A stretch of 64,000 nt of DNA from Aulostomus chinensis (taxonomy: Eukaryota > Chordata > Actinopteri > Syngnathiformes > Aulostomidae): positions 25,587,192 through 25,651,191 of the forward strand of contig JBBMOA010000013.1 in the NCBI GenBank assembly GCA_037954235.1, read 5' to 3'. Under the pieces are notes generated by a model, which did not search any database, had not been told where the DNA came from, and saw only the letters and a program-made list of their open reading frames with translations. Shown here piece by piece: positions 37,096 through 48,700 of the stretch. Each line of letters begins with the position of its first letter. Position 1 is the first letter of the stretch. The position numbers and the translations under genes were made by a program.

Positions 37096-38579
37096 TTCAG
37101 TAAAGTGAAAAGGGGCATTTTTTTAAGACAGTGTTTGACTGCGGTCCCCCATGCAAAACCACTGAAAGAATAACATTGCTGTCCAGGCTAGCGAGCTAAG
37201 AACATTTTGGCAAACACTCCTTAATACTGTGAAAGGCTGCAGGGTTTTACAACCTCTGGATTCTGGTACAGACATCATAGTTTCAAGGACTAAAGGTTCA
37301 CAGCTCACATCTGTATTAGGAGCATTTTAGCAGGCAGGTTTAGAAGGTTGACCCCTCCGTATGTCTCCTGTTTGAGGGACTTTGTTGTCACTCCCATGTG
37401 GGGCCTCCACAAAAGGTGTCACATTTCATACTGATAATGAAAGACATATTGATCTAATTATCATAATGTCGGCTTATTGCCACTTCTTAGATAAACTATC
37501 TGCAAAATGCTTCGCCCGCTGTGGACCTGTTTTTCTTAACCAATCAATTTCCTCGGCGGCAGCCCAGGATTACCTCCAAGGCTGATCCGATCCTCCTGCG
37601 ACAGCCTGCGAACGGCGTCCGTGTCGTGCTTATTATGCCTTCCTCCTGCGTATTTAGCTCTGTTTGTTGATCTTGGTCGTGCTTCTCCTTTGGAGGTTTA
37701 ACCAGTTTTGTCTGCTTTGTCTGGCCAGGGTTTGACACCGGCTGGACTCGGGACGGCGCTGCGGCCCAGAATACACAAACGTCACTGGCCAGAGGGCCAG
37801 TGAGAGGCGTGAGGCGAGGCATGCAAGACCACACAATCATCAAACCTGTCTCCCTGTGCAATTTAGGAGAATTCTGCAAATGCATTCAGGTCTCCAGCCT
37901 CCCTCTGTTTAACTTTGCCTCTGCAAAGTGACGGGGAAATACAGGAAGACCCTCCGTGCTGTGTATTTTTGCAGAAGTTCCGATAGAAATGAAGGGATAA
38001 CAGAGCCTTGCTTTGCAGCCACAGGGGTTAGTTTATCTAAATATGTGGAAAAAAAGGGTCACTTCTTGAGCGAGACAAGAAAGACTGCTGGTGAATAATT
38101 TCAACTGAAAAAAAAAAAAAAGCTCAATTACCAATCGGTCTGGAAGTCTCCCCTCCCAGAGAGAGAGTATAAATAGGCTGCTAGATCTCAGATATTTCAA
38201 GATAAATTGGTGTATGTTGGCACCAGTTAATAAAACCTCGGGAATTGTAGCATTGCTAAACTAATTTGCAGTATTATTGCTTTTATGAATGTTCTGCCTC
38301 ATTTGAGGTGACTCTTTGGACACTGGAATGTATTTCAGTCCCCTGTATGAAATATGGACAGCTCATATTTTCCTTCATTATAACTTCTCCTTCCTTCAGT
38401 TTCTTGTTCTGAACTATTAACCAATGTTTGATGATGATTTGTCGGTCCAATCTGGTTGCTACTAGAAAATGAAGATACATGAAGGCCTATTATTGTCTGT
38501 TCTCTGGCCCTAATTGTTGGCTGCGTTGATTACGCGCCAGCTCTATTAACAGGGTCATGCCTGAGTGACTGCGGGAGAC
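37096..38579. other. Unannotated DNA, no gene seen
   Basis: An A-rich run lies at about 38108-38121. The segment 38490-38560 (CCCTAATTGTTGGCTGCGTT, GATTACGCGCC) is non-repetitive and may be regulatory. Open frames are unbiased. Confidence 0.45.
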
Positions 38580-38720
38580 ATCAAGTGGTGCAGCCGGTCC
38601 ACTTCTGGAGCTTCCTATTGGCTGCTGCTCTTTCAAAATGGTGCCAACTGTTCTACTTTACGTCATCCAGGGGGCGCGCGGTTTGTTGTACAGCTGTCAG
38701 GAGAGTTCAGATTTGTCGAT
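38580..38720 (+). promoter_or_regulatory. Possible CpG-rich regulatory block with CTCF-like core
   Basis: The block carries an inverted CCAAT word (CCTATTGGCTGC, near 38612) and CATCCAGGGGGCGCGCGG (38665-38682), whose CCAGGGGGCGC fits the GC-rich form of the CTCF core on the plus strand. A 100-codon open frame (38585-38887) overlaps it. Without a TATA box, transcript or conservation data, both promoter and insulator readings are speculative. Confidence 0.2.
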
Positions 38721-39392
38721 TAAAACATCACATTTCTGAAGAATTTCTGCGGGAAGAAAAGTTCCAACTACAACAACGTGACACGCATAAGGAAATGTCA
38801 CAAATATTTCAAGCGCACTTCTACTGCAGACTTAGAAATGAATCTTTAAGACATAAAAACTCCTCAGTTATCAAAGCAGTGATGTAACTGTGGGTGTATC
38901 AGCCTGCCCACTCACACCCAGGAATGCGGCCCGGCCTCCAGCAGCGTGTCGGTGCTAACAGCCAGGGAGGAGACAGTGAGCTCCAGCTTCATTAGCCACA
39001 GAAGCGTCCTGCAGCTTCTGTCTCTCTGGCGCAGGAGAAGAATGTCACTCTCCTCCGGGAGGCTGCAGACTCCTTGTTCCGTCTTCCCCACTGTCCTGCT
39101 GAAAAACACTGACCTGAGCTGCTTGTCTCTTTTGAGGAAACAGGGAATAATAACATTATTTCTTTGTGAGTGAATCACCTTCACAGCCTGTTGCCATAAG
39201 ATGTTTGGAGCTAACAAGCTGGCTGTAGGTTGCACAGTAATTGCTCACTGTACCACATGATTTTCCTTCTTGCCTGTGAATATACGTCTGTTAGGCCTGG
39301 TTTACTCTCGCGTTACAGCTGCATTAATCCGAGCCAGTCCCTCAAACACAGTGGTAATATTTCCTGAATGTTTCAGACTTTTCTCTCATTAG
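38721..39392. other. Unannotated DNA, no gene seen
   Basis: Open frames on both strands around 38912-39235 have mixed composition and no recognised domain. Confidence 0.45.
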
Positions 39393-39625
39393 AGCATAAT
39401 TTTGGTATTTTCAAACCTGGACCCTATTTTCCCACCGTTTTGGGTCTAAATGATTATTAGGTACAATATTACTGGAAGTGATCCAATGCTGACGGAAAAT
39501 GCTGTAACTGGCATCTGTGAAACAGCCACAAAATAATCCCACGGGGCATTTTTCGTCAACTCTAAGTGCTTGTTTTTGTCACTAACAGGCTCAGACTGTT
39601 ATTATATGTGTCTGCCAGCATTATG
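39393..39625 (+). mobile_element. Dispersed repeat 'GGTATTTT', copy 2
   Basis: It is similar in the same orientation to 19034-19245 (see that entry). This copy extends further right with CACTAACAGGCTCAGACTGT and TGTCTGCCAGCATTATGG. Confidence 0.65.
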
Positions 39626-42108
39626 GAAAGGATTCCTACAGAGATAAATGATTGTCACCCATGCAATGGAGGTTTCACGCTGAAATCTCACAGGAAGGGA
39701 GCCAATGGCTGAGATGTGCTTTCATACGCTGTAGTTCATTAGTTCACTGGACCGCTGAATGTGTGTCCACCCATCAGAAAGCCTTCAGACAGCGAATTAT
39801 CTCCACCAGTACAAACTTCAAAAACATGAACATACTGCAGCATCGTCAACATACATAAATACATCGTCCCTGCATAGCTCTGGCACTTTCTGTCAGGCAC
39901 ATTTGAAACTATCCTACATCCCATGATAACGAGGCTTGACCATGGTGATAGACGTAAGTTCAGGACGCCTGGGCTTGAAGTAAAGTTGATTTATTCTTTC
40001 TTGAAAAATATATAAAGTAAGTTAAGCTGACAAACACCTCCAGGTTACAAAGACATCACACGGGTTTCAAAACAAAAGTGAACTTCCAGCATCCCTCAGG
40101 TTTTATCGTGATTTGAACTCAAGGGTAACAAGAGATGGAAAATCGATTGAAAGCCGTCAGATGCAGCTTCTGTCTGCGTACCTGTTGAAAGATTTGATTC
40201 TCTTCTCTTTTTTCCACGATTTTACATTTAAAACCTCCAAAACTGTAATTTATCTGATAATAATAGTGAAACCTGTTGTACAGCAGCAATCCAAGGGATA
40301 TAAAAGATTTGGAAAGTTTTCTACTTCCCGCGCTGCCTCTGCTGGAAAGAAGTTAAAAAGAGAAGGATGAGGCCTCCTGGGATGAATTCTTACTCCATTT
40401 CCTCTCTTTCACACACTCCTTCTCTCTTTTCCCCACAACACACCTCAGCCTGCACTACAGCACGCGAGTCCACTTTTTCTGCAAAGAAATCCTGTTCCCC
40501 ATCCTTCAGGTGCACGCCCCAGAAGGTTCGAAGAGCTGAATCGGGAGCAGCGCTGCTTTCCTCATCATGGCCGACTCGCCCTCTTCACTGCATCGTTCCT
40601 GGACTCCTGCGTTCGTCCAGGGAGGTTTCTAATATCTGGTTTTACAATTACATCACCTAAGAGGGATTTCTTTAATTACACACTTATTCAGAAATATCCA
40701 GCGTATGGAACGTGTGTGGGGTTTAGTTGAAGCACTGTCAGCCTTCCTTTTGGTGACGTGGGACGTTGACAAGCGGTTTTAAAATAATATTCTTTTGTTC
40801 CCCTTGTTGAAGATGTCGTCTTTACACGGCATGACAAACTCTGAAAACCAGCTCCTAGAATTCTGACAGTGATTGGGGAACTGTGTCATACTGATGCCTC
40901 AGCAAATTCAACTTTTTTAAAATTATTTTCATTATTATTTTCCTTTTATAAAAATGGAGACATCATCAGTTTTTATGACACCCCTGATTTTGGCGGCTGA
41001 AGCTCATCGAGTTTACAACCAATATTATCTAAAAAGGCAATAACAAAAATTTACAGGTTAACTTTCCGAAACAAGACCCTTCCCAACATGTGCAGTATGT
41101 ACATATTTCCTAACGACCGCTCATACTAATGAGCTGCAGTAACACGTGAATTCACCTTTGAGGCATACAAGTTTATCTTATGTCTTATATCTTGTACAAA
41201 AATAATGCAGTACTGTTTCCAGGCCAGACTTACGGTACTGTACATCGCTTTCCACTGTTCTCACATCAGTCGCTGGTTGGCAGTTCAAATGGAACTTTTT
41301 GGAAACCGTATTACCGAGGTAGATCATGGTGTGAGTCCTAAAATCCAGTTGAAATCCAGACTCATTCCGATTTTGGGCACCAAACCTGCCGATAATCTGC
41401 ATGTGTCATCGTGTGAGTCTTTGTCTGCTCTCTGTTTTTGTTCTCCGCGTTCGTAAGATCACCTGTCAGTCAAACCCTGTTCAACATTCTCAAACGGAAT
41501 TTTCTCCTGATGAAGTTTTTCTTGTCACCGCTCATTTCTTTCTCTGCTCAGCACATTTTTGTGTTCAGTACAAACAGACTGGAAAAGTAAATCACATCAG
41601 AGTCAGTCAGCCAGTTGACTTTCCCTGAGAGACCAATCAGACGTGCGTTTGGAACGGCAACTGTAAAAGCTGAAACGATCATGTGGCTGTATTTTAAATC
41701 ACAATTATGTTATAAAGATCAGTGAAAGAGAGAGAGAAGGAGAGAGAGAGAGAGCATGAGATGCAGATCTGTTTATTTGAAAATGTCATTAAAGGTTCAG
41801 CTGCAAAAATTCACAGATTTATTCTGTAAAATGAACTAAAGAGGCCACAAATTTGCATCCTGCCTGCTAAAAGGGTTTCCCTACAGAAGCGAAATGGCTT
41901 TATTGTTGTTTACTGCTCTTGGAATGTGTTCTCTAAGTGTTGATCTCTGTCATTATTCAGAGTTTGTGCTGATAAATGTCTATCTTGTACTTTTAGCTGC
42001 ACAAAAATTTATAATGAGGGACCTTTGAGTGATGGCAAAGAAAAAGGAAATTAAATTCCTCCAAACAAAGTTTATTATAACATTTAATTGTATAAAATGG
42101 AACATTTG
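39626..42108. other. Unannotated DNA, no gene seen
   Basis: A (GA)n tract with interruptions lies at 41727-41754. The open frame 40367-40660 (plus) is serine/arginine-rich and lacks a recognised domain. The bases 42097-42108 are the presumed left target duplication of the following SINE. Confidence 0.45.
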
Positions 42109-42420
42109 TGGCGCCACGGTGGTGCAGGGGTTAGCAGCTAGTTAGGTCTTTCTGTGTGGAGTCTCCATGTTGTCCCTGTTCCTGCTGGGTTCTCTCTGGT
42201 ACTCCAGCTTCCTCCACAGTCCAAAGACATCAAGAGGGGACCAGGTTAATCCAGACTCTAAATTGACCGTAGGTGTGGCTGGGAGAGCCAATGGTTGTCT
42301 GTCTATAAGTGCTGGCCCTGCCATGGACTGGTGACCCATCCAGGGTGAAGGCTGCTGGGATAGGCTCCACCCCCACCACCCTGAACAGGATAAGAGGTAG
42401 AAAATGAATGGATGGATGGA
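42109..42420 (+). mobile_element. SINE with (GGAT)n tail, head present but tRNA-like part deleted
   Basis: It starts GGCGCCACGGTGGTGCAGGG and continues through TCTGTGTGGAGTCTCCATGT, AGTCCAAAGACATC, TCTAAATTGACCGTAGGTGT and TGGGATAGGCTCCACC to a GGATGGATGGAT tail. The second half is the same sequence as the minus-strand copy at 4720-4930. From memory of the teleost family, about 50 bases that hold the pol III B box (GGTTCGA-type) should follow GGTTAGCA. Here GGTTAGCAGC is followed almost at once by the TTTCTGTGTGGAG part, so that region is deleted, as is the CCCCGCCTCTCGCCC segment present in the 4.7-kb copy. Imperfect flanking repeats (12 bp, 2 mismatches) are at 42097-42108 and 42420-42431. 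Confidence 0.85.
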
Positions 42421-42689
42421 TGTAATATTTGAAACTTAAAATCCCTAAAACAAACTGGGCCTGTTTTGTTTTTGGTGTGTGCATTATCCCAAATGTCCAT
42501 GACAAAGAACAAATGTGTAATTTTATGACAGGAAATGCTTTCGTTTGGTCACCTGACAGCGGCGTCGTACCAAAATATATAGACGAGACTTATTTAACAA
42601 ATGTTGCGCTATAGCTTTTCCAATCAAGCAATATTTTATGGCATCTTACTATAACTGTCCCATTCTGATGCATCGATGAACTGAAAAGA
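42421..42689. other. Unannotated DNA, no gene seen
   Basis: About 270 bases without recognised content apart from the presumed right target duplication at 42420-42431. Confidence 0.5.
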
Positions 42690-42805
42690 TCGCGGTGGTC
42701 AAAGGTCAAGGTCGTCGCCACCTCGTATGAACATGATATCTGACCTGTTCCTGCTCAGGCGGCATCCCAGGAACGCTTTGAGGGAATTTTTGCCCACTTA
42801 ATTTA
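42690..42805 (-). mobile_element. Dispersed repeat 'GTGACCTTTGACC', minus copy
   Basis: GGTGGTCAAAGGTCAAGGTC, then TGATATCTGACC and CCAGGAACGCTTTGAGGGAA, is the reverse complement of the family seen at 23378 and 45145 (AGTTCATTCCTTGAG, TTTCCTCAAGGTGTTCC). The 5' part is scrambled by an insertion of about 30 bases. Confidence 0.6.
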
Positions 42806-45144
42806 TTTGAGAATATGATGCGGCTTTGATAATGATGCAATACATAACTCGATTTGGGATTTTGTTCAATGTCGTCACTGCGGTGAACTTTAGTAAGCAG
42901 GTGGATGAGAAGGAAAGGCTCTTTGGCTCCACGCAGGCTGTTGGCTCTGACCATCCAGCCACACGGCCTCGGCGTTCACAATCATCTCGCATCAAATGAT
43001 TCAGACTTTTCAACCCTCCCAAAGTTCTGAGCTTTTAATCCCCTTCTAACAAAAAACTTGTTAAGAATTGTGATCTAAGGCGATTTATTTTTTTGGCTTT
43101 TGAAGCCACAATCAGTGCGGTGCAGGTTTGTGACTCAAGTCCTGATCCCAGAGCAGGCTGACGGACCAGTTCTGGACAGACTCTTTGTAGAGGTCACATT
43201 GTATTTTGGGAATGCAGCCACGCTTCAATCTGCTCCAGTCCATGTTTCCTCAGAGCAGCGTGTCCTTTACCCCTCGCCAGTACACAATATGATATGCTCT
43301 GGCCTCTCCTCAAACCCCTCTAATTACCTCCGAAGCTTAGCGGAGATGATCTGTTGTTTGAAAACACTTGTTTCTTTGGTAACTGTACAAGCTGAGTATG
43401 GTTTTCTAAAATAAACAATGCTCTCCCCAATCGATGCGCAATAGATGCAGATAGAATTGTGGAAATTACAGTTTGTGCTCTCGGATTCCAGTTCACTTGC
43501 CTGTGGGTTTTCATCAGAAATGTTCCCTGAGCAGTTTTGGAAAGAGTCCAGGTAGGATTTCAATAGTGAAAGGATAATATTAAGTGTATTGGTGAGCATG
43601 TACTGTTTTCTCATGAACTCTGGATCAAATGCAGCTTGAAAACTTTACATGTCCTCATTGCGTGCATCAAGAAATCCAAAGCGGATCCCATGATGGATGC
43701 CTTGGGAAATGGGAATGTGGCTACGATTTTGATGTTTTTCTTTCAGGTTTTTTTTTTTCGTAGCTGAAAAATAAGTTTACATGGTCATAAATTTGTTTTA
43801 GGCTTCCAAAAAATACACGCGTGTCAATGAGAGCAGGAGTGGGCTTTTCATTTTTCGTCTCGGAAAAACACAGGCTTTGCAGATGCAGTGAAAGCCAGCG
43901 CTATGGATAGCGCATGTATACCCTCAATACTTGAAAACCCAGAGCTCCCAGACACAGAGTCTTCTCCTTAAAAGTTCTCCAAACCTTTCTGGGGTCCAGG
44001 AGTCAGCTGCCACCCCTTGACACCAATCCACGTGGGTTAATTGACAATGAAAATACCAGGAGGGAAATCAGCCGTTCATTAAGTCATGGTTTAAACCTGG
44101 CTATATGGGATTATTTTTAAAAAAAGGTCAGAATCATGCTGAAAAGAAGGGGGAAAAAAACTCCTCCGAATTAAATGAAAAGGTATTCTTTCTTCCTCTT
44201 GAATGTACTGTTTGTCTTTGGGGAGCTTGCGGTCCTGAAGTGCTTCGGACTTCAGCTTTAAGGCAATTTAATGGATGTAGAACAGCCACACTGTGCAGAA
44301 AATAGTATTTAAATATGTTCCTGATGTTTTGATACTAAGTTCAGGCTTCAGGCCTTGCACACAGTGGCGTTAAACTCGCCTGCTGCACTGACACACGGGG
44401 CAGCTTTCCTGGCCTCTGCGATTAGACACGGCATCCAAGCACTTGACTCAGCAACGTTCTTACAATCCCCCAGGAATATTTTGTCGCCAGGAAACATTTG
44501 AGCAGATTTATGACCCTGTGGCTCAGTTTGTTGCCTGACGCTGAAAATGTTTTTCTTCTCCTCTGCCTTAAATTTTGTCTTGTGTATTACCACCCTTAAG
44601 ATTCAGCTTATGGATTCAATTAGCTAAACAAATCTCAACAGAGACACGCAGAGAGTTGTGATGTACATCGCGAGAGACAGCGCATGCACGCTAATTTCTC
44701 CAGTTACAGATCCTCATCCAAGCAGCTCTTTTTTGGACGGTGGTAAAACTAAATCTAAACATCTATTTTCATCTTCTTCTAGGTTTACACGGCTTTGCGT
44801 GGAGGTTTTCCTTTTGTCCGTCACAGTGAATCACTTTGCAGAGATAATATGGCTACCGTGCCTCCTCCATACGACTGAGACTGTGCCTCGACACACCAGT
44901 GCTGAAGATGGCTAGAGGGGATTAGCAGAACTGAGGCAAAAGTAGAAGTACAGCAAGTACTCTGAATGTGTAACTCTGATTGGTCTGAGTATGTCAGCCC
45001 GGATTCACCGTTGTGCTGGAGGTGGCTGGTGAGTCCAGGTGATGCGTGGCCGGGTTGCACCACTGCAGGGATGAAACCGTGTGTGTTTTAAAAAATGTGT
45101 ACTGGGATGGATAATATTGAAAACTAGCACTGTTGATGTTGCAT
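42806..45144. other. Unannotated DNA, no gene seen
   Basis: Open frames reach 104 codons without codon bias. The segment 44020-44100 (CACGTGGGTTAATTGACAAT) has E-box and TAAT words. No repeat copy was recognised. Confidence 0.45.
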
Positions 45145-45262
45145 GGTCACAGTGACCCCTGACCACCAGCGTTTTTTCAGTTCATTCCTTGAGTCCCAGT
45201 GAACGTTTGAGGCGATTTCCTCAAGGTGTTCCAGAGAGATCACCTCCACAAGAATGAGCCAG
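45145..45262 (+). mobile_element. Dispersed repeat 'GTGACCTTTGACC', copy facing right
   Basis: GGTCACAGTGACCCCTGACC starts the copy, followed by TTTTTCAGTTCATTCCTTGA, GTCCCAGTGAACGTTTGAGG and TCCTCAAGGTGTTCC. It lies about 210 bases left of an inverted copy at 45475. Confidence 0.65.
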
Positions 45263-45474
45263 GCCGACATTTCTCACGTGTCAGAAATCTTATTGTAAGT
45301 CATATCGCTTTGCACTTTTTTGTTTCTGGTTCAAATAGAAAAAAACAGTGTGTCACAATTCTCATTATTTTTAAAAAAAAAATTAAAAACAAAAACAAAT
45401 CATGTACAAAGTGTTTTTTTCTTCTGATTTCGCACACGAACCTCCATTCGGAGCAAACTGGGGGAAAAAATGGT
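45263..45474. other. Spacer between two inverted repeat copies
   Basis: It is A/T-rich, with an A-run region at 45371-45400. It forms the loop of the potential inverted pair 45145-45262 / 45475-45665. Confidence 0.45.
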
Positions 45475-45665
45475 TGAGGTCAAAGGTCAGTGTCACCTCG
45501 CACTTGTGCATTGTATCTGTCCAGTTCTGATTACTGCGATAGCTCAGGAACGCCTTGAAAAAAGTTGGCACACAAGATGGCAAACTTCCATCGAGACTCA
45601 AAATGAGCTGGGAAGATTTTGATGGCTCAACATCAACCCAGACCTCACAGTAACTCATCATCACC
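45475..45665 (-). mobile_element. Dispersed repeat 'GTGACCTTTGACC', inverted copy
   Basis: GAGGTCAAAGGTCAGTGTCA, then GATAGCTCAGGAACGCCTTG and ATCGAGACTCAAAATGAGCT, is the reverse complement of the layout at 45145. A GACCTCACAGTAAC word closes it. Confidence 0.6.
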
Positions 45666-45756
45666 AAGTTCTTGAGGCGTGTGATGAATCTGATTGGCCC
45701 GCTAGGACAAGTACGTCAAAGTGTTAAAAAAAAAAAAACAAGCCGTCATGTCCCAC
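45666..45756. other. Short unannotated spacer
   Basis: About 90 bases that include an A-rich run at 45726-45738. Nothing else is seen. Confidence 0.4.
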
Positions 45757-45912
45757 TACCACCAGGTGGCACTGTTTGAGATCTACCCCAAAATTAAATG
45801 GGTTCCTCCTTGGCCAGTACTTCACCCCTGCTGCAGGTTTGGTGAAAATTGGCCACATAGGTTGTGCGTCGTCCTGCTGGAAGGCAAACAGACAGCCGAC
45901 GTGATTACGAGG
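45757..45912 (-). mobile_element. Dispersed repeat 'AAACTA-GAAC', minus copy with CTCF-like motif
   Basis: TACCACCAGGTGGCACTGTT heads the copy, followed by CCCCAAAATTAAATGGGTTC, a GCAGGTTTGGTGAAAATTGG segment, TTGTGCGTCGTCCTGCTGG and GGCAAACAGACAG. The reverse complement of 60013-60180 has the same segments in the same order, including the CCACCAGGTGG word, GTGGGTTC, AAGTTTACTGGAAATGGGCC and GGCAAACAAACAAA. The family is one I recall as widespread in teleosts. Its superfamily is not assigned. Confidence 0.7.
45759..45773 (+). promoter_or_regulatory. CTCF-like motif inside a repeat
   Basis: CCACCAGGTGGCACT fits the vertebrate CTCF core (CCASYAGRKGGCRS) on the plus strand. It lies at the edge of the repeat copy 45757-45912, and a matching motif sits at the same edge of the 60-kb copy. 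Confidence 0.4.
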
Positions 45913-47170
45913 AGCTACTTTCCCTCTCAAGAACGAGTTCGGAATCACTCAAGTGGTCAGAATGATCTATACACATTTAATAATGAGCAAATAATGACCG
46001 GATGATTCGTGGGTGTTGAATCTCGAGTGATGCTCCTCACTTCTGATTCACCACTGAAATAACCCGAAAGAACGATTTCAATTTTCCGAATCATCGTTGA
46101 GCTACAAACCTCTCAGCGGTGGCGTGTCCAGAGCGCCGCCGCTGCTGTGACAGTGATGCGTGGGCTGACGTGGTCTTTCCCTCCTGCTGTCGTGACTGTG
46201 TGACAGCCCTGGCGTGAGGGCTTCTTGAGAACTCAGGTTAAGCCTGCTGCCCTGTCTTGTCTGCGGTCCGATGAGGCTTCAGGTCTTAAGAAGTGAGGTT
46301 TTCTGTGGTCAGCAGAGCTCCTGGCAGTGAGTCACTGATATAAAGTTAAGACTGGTAGCTTAGAGAAAGTACCATCTTACATCTGTGTTGCCTCACGTCG
46401 CTCTAGTTTTTCTCCATCTTTCATTCTTTTGTATTGCGGTTGCCATTCATTTGGAACATCCCAGTATCTTCTTTTCCACTCGCAGACAGCTGGAGCAAGT
46501 TACTGGCTGCTTGGTGATGAGGCCAGCGGGGGAGACACAGATGGTTCAATTCTCATGTCACCCCGTCTGCTTGGCAGAGACATCGGCAGCAAGTGGAGAA
46601 AGATTTACTCTCACAGAGAGCATATACACACGTACAGACGCGTACACAAATAAGAGTCCAGCGCATACACAGTCACGCATGTATGTACATATGGAGCGCT
46701 TTCACACACGTTTTTTCCATTTAGACTGTCGGCTTTTACTTGACACTCATCTCGAGACACTGAAACAGAGCGCAGCAGCAGCAGCAGCAGGATAAGCTGC
46801 AGTTTAAGACACCAGAATGACAACAATAGGCTTCAGCCCCGGCGCAGCAGAAAGAGCGAGTCCCGGGCTCATGCAGGGAGTCACAATCAGCATAAATGCT
46901 AACAGTGCAAGTGTGTAAGCATTTCCACTAACAAATGTATGCTTGTGATGGCGGGAAAGCCCCAGAAACAACATTTAGAGCTAAAAGAAAACACAGCGTA
47001 ATGAAATACTTTTTCCATATGTTCAGGGCAGGGCCGCTACTAGCAATTACCCTCACCTCGCCCCGAGGCTTGGGGGCGGGCGTTACTGGTGACTATAACA
47101 CCGTTACGCATTTAATTGGCTAGTCATATACATATCACTGAAAGCTATGATTCTTGCAAACAAACCTGTG
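45913..47170. other. Unannotated DNA with a short (GCA)n tract
   Basis: A (GCA)n run of about six units lies at 46772-46790. Region 46615-46690 is rich in alternating purine-pyrimidine words (CATATACACACGTAC). Open frames over it, including a 136-codon one at 46385-46795, have no recognised domain. Confidence 0.45.
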
Positions 47171-47340
47171 TAACCATGTCAACATACATCCCCCACAGCA
47201 GGTGCAATTAGCACATTTATCAGCTAATTAGCCACTGAAAAAGCAAATGACGCTGCTCAACAACAAGGTGCTTAATCTGGAGGTCATCAGTGGTCTTGTT
47301 ACATTGTCAGATCTCCAGATGATCCAGATCCGATCAAGTG
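47171..47340. promoter_or_regulatory. TAATTA palindrome block, possible enhancer
   Basis: GGTGCAATTAGCAC (47201-47214) is followed by the perfect 10-bp palindrome GCTAATTAGC at 47223-47232, a paired homeodomain-type site, then non-repetitive sequence rich in CAGATG/CATCAG words. This density suggests a conserved enhancer but is not proof. Confidence 0.25.
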
Positions 47341-47802
47341 TTTAGTTCAAATCATATCATATATGCACACAAGCCCAAAATCAATCTGATTCAACTGATT
47401 AATTAGGACAGTAATGAGCCACAGCTGTTGGGGTGTGTGGAATTTAAAAAAAGAAATGATGGCAAAAAAAAAACAAAGTGATGTCACCATGCATAAATTT
47501 GAATACGTAGAGAATGAAGTTATAGCCTTTTTATCCTTAATATTTAATTTTTTTTTTTTGGAACTGTTTGGAATCAAAATCACGAATTTACTCCAAATGC
47601 TTAAATAACAGCTTTCAGAGTTTGAGGTCTCTCACTTGAGAGCGTCAGTTTTTCTTTTGTTTCCCGTGTTACAGTTCTGAGGACCAGAATAATTGTTTTT
47701 AGGTTTGTTGTCAAATCTAATTTTAGCAGAGAGCAGGTCGTGTTCCCCAGAAGACAGCGTGGTCATTATGCTTGTCAAGACCTCGCTCCCACTGGTGAGG
47801 AG

Positions 47803-47806
<4 letters not shown>
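47341..47806. other. Unannotated DNA, no gene seen
   Basis: A/T-rich with A and T runs at about 47465-47473 and 47548-47560. No recognised feature. Confidence 0.45.

Positions 47807-47884
<78 letters not shown>
47807..47884. repeat. (GT)n microsatellite, array 1 of a pair
   Basis: A pure GT array of 78 bases, separated from a second 88-base array by about 114 bases of unique sequence. Confidence 0.97.
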
Positions 47885-47886
<2 letters not shown>

Positions 47887-47997
47887 ACAAAGCAGACACA
47901 GTAGGTGGGACATATCTGGTAAAATGATGCTGCTGACAACTTCAGACAGGTGGGAGACCTTACAATAATATGTATAACACAGTAGTTAAAGAAGTGG

Positions 47998-47998
<1 letters not shown>

Positions 47999-48069
<71 letters not shown>

Positions 48070-48086
48070 GTGTGTGTGTGTGTGTG
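47999..48086. repeat. (TG)n microsatellite, array 2 of a pair
   Basis: A TG array of 88 bases with one C interruption (TGTGCGTG at about 48061-48068). Confidence 0.97.
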
Positions 48087-48700
48087 AGACATGCATATGC
48101 ACACAGGTGTGTGAATCTGTTAAATCATTTAAAATGAGACAATATTTCAATTGAGGTGTTTACAGGGGTTTCCTATTCATATTCAATACAACAGCAGGGT
48201 TTCCCTCCGTGTTGTGGCAGGTACATTCCCAGTGTTTTGGAGCAGTACATGCAAAACACAGAGCTTAAAGAGTTACTTCATGAATAAGCACAAAAAAAGC
48301 AAGTCAAAAAAGCAAAAATTTGAATACTTAATGTCGATAATTGCTTGCTCTGATTGTGACCTTGTTTGGGTGTTTGTGTTGGGTCCAAGCAAAGCAGACA
48401 GAGAGATCTCGGAGGTTTGAATCATTCATCAATCTCTTCCGCTGTGTCTTATAGAGCTACATTCAGAGGGATTCCTCATTTAACTGCCAAAAGTCTCATT
48501 TTTAGACGGTCACCTGGCTATCTGCCTCGGATATTTGTGGGTCATGACCCACGTGGAAAAAGTAAATTTGCATGTAGTTGAAATGTCATCATATTGCCAT
48601 CTGCAGGATGAAAAAATGCAGAAGTAGACATAACAGCTGTTTCATCTGTTCATAACAGAACTGCCCTCAAGCTTTTTCTTGCAAGTATTTTTATCAGTTA
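48087..48700. other. Unannotated DNA, no gene seen
   Basis: Two overlapping open frames (48151-48420 and 48366-48581) have no coding bias. Nothing else is recognised. Confidence 0.45.

Noticed and set aside
46385..46795. 136-codon open frame ending in an alanine run
   Set aside because: The alanine tail is the (GCA)n microsatellite. The rest has no coding signature.
47775..48104. 109-codon minus-strand frame of HTHT repeats
   Set aside because: It is read through the twin (TG)n arrays and is a microsatellite artefact.
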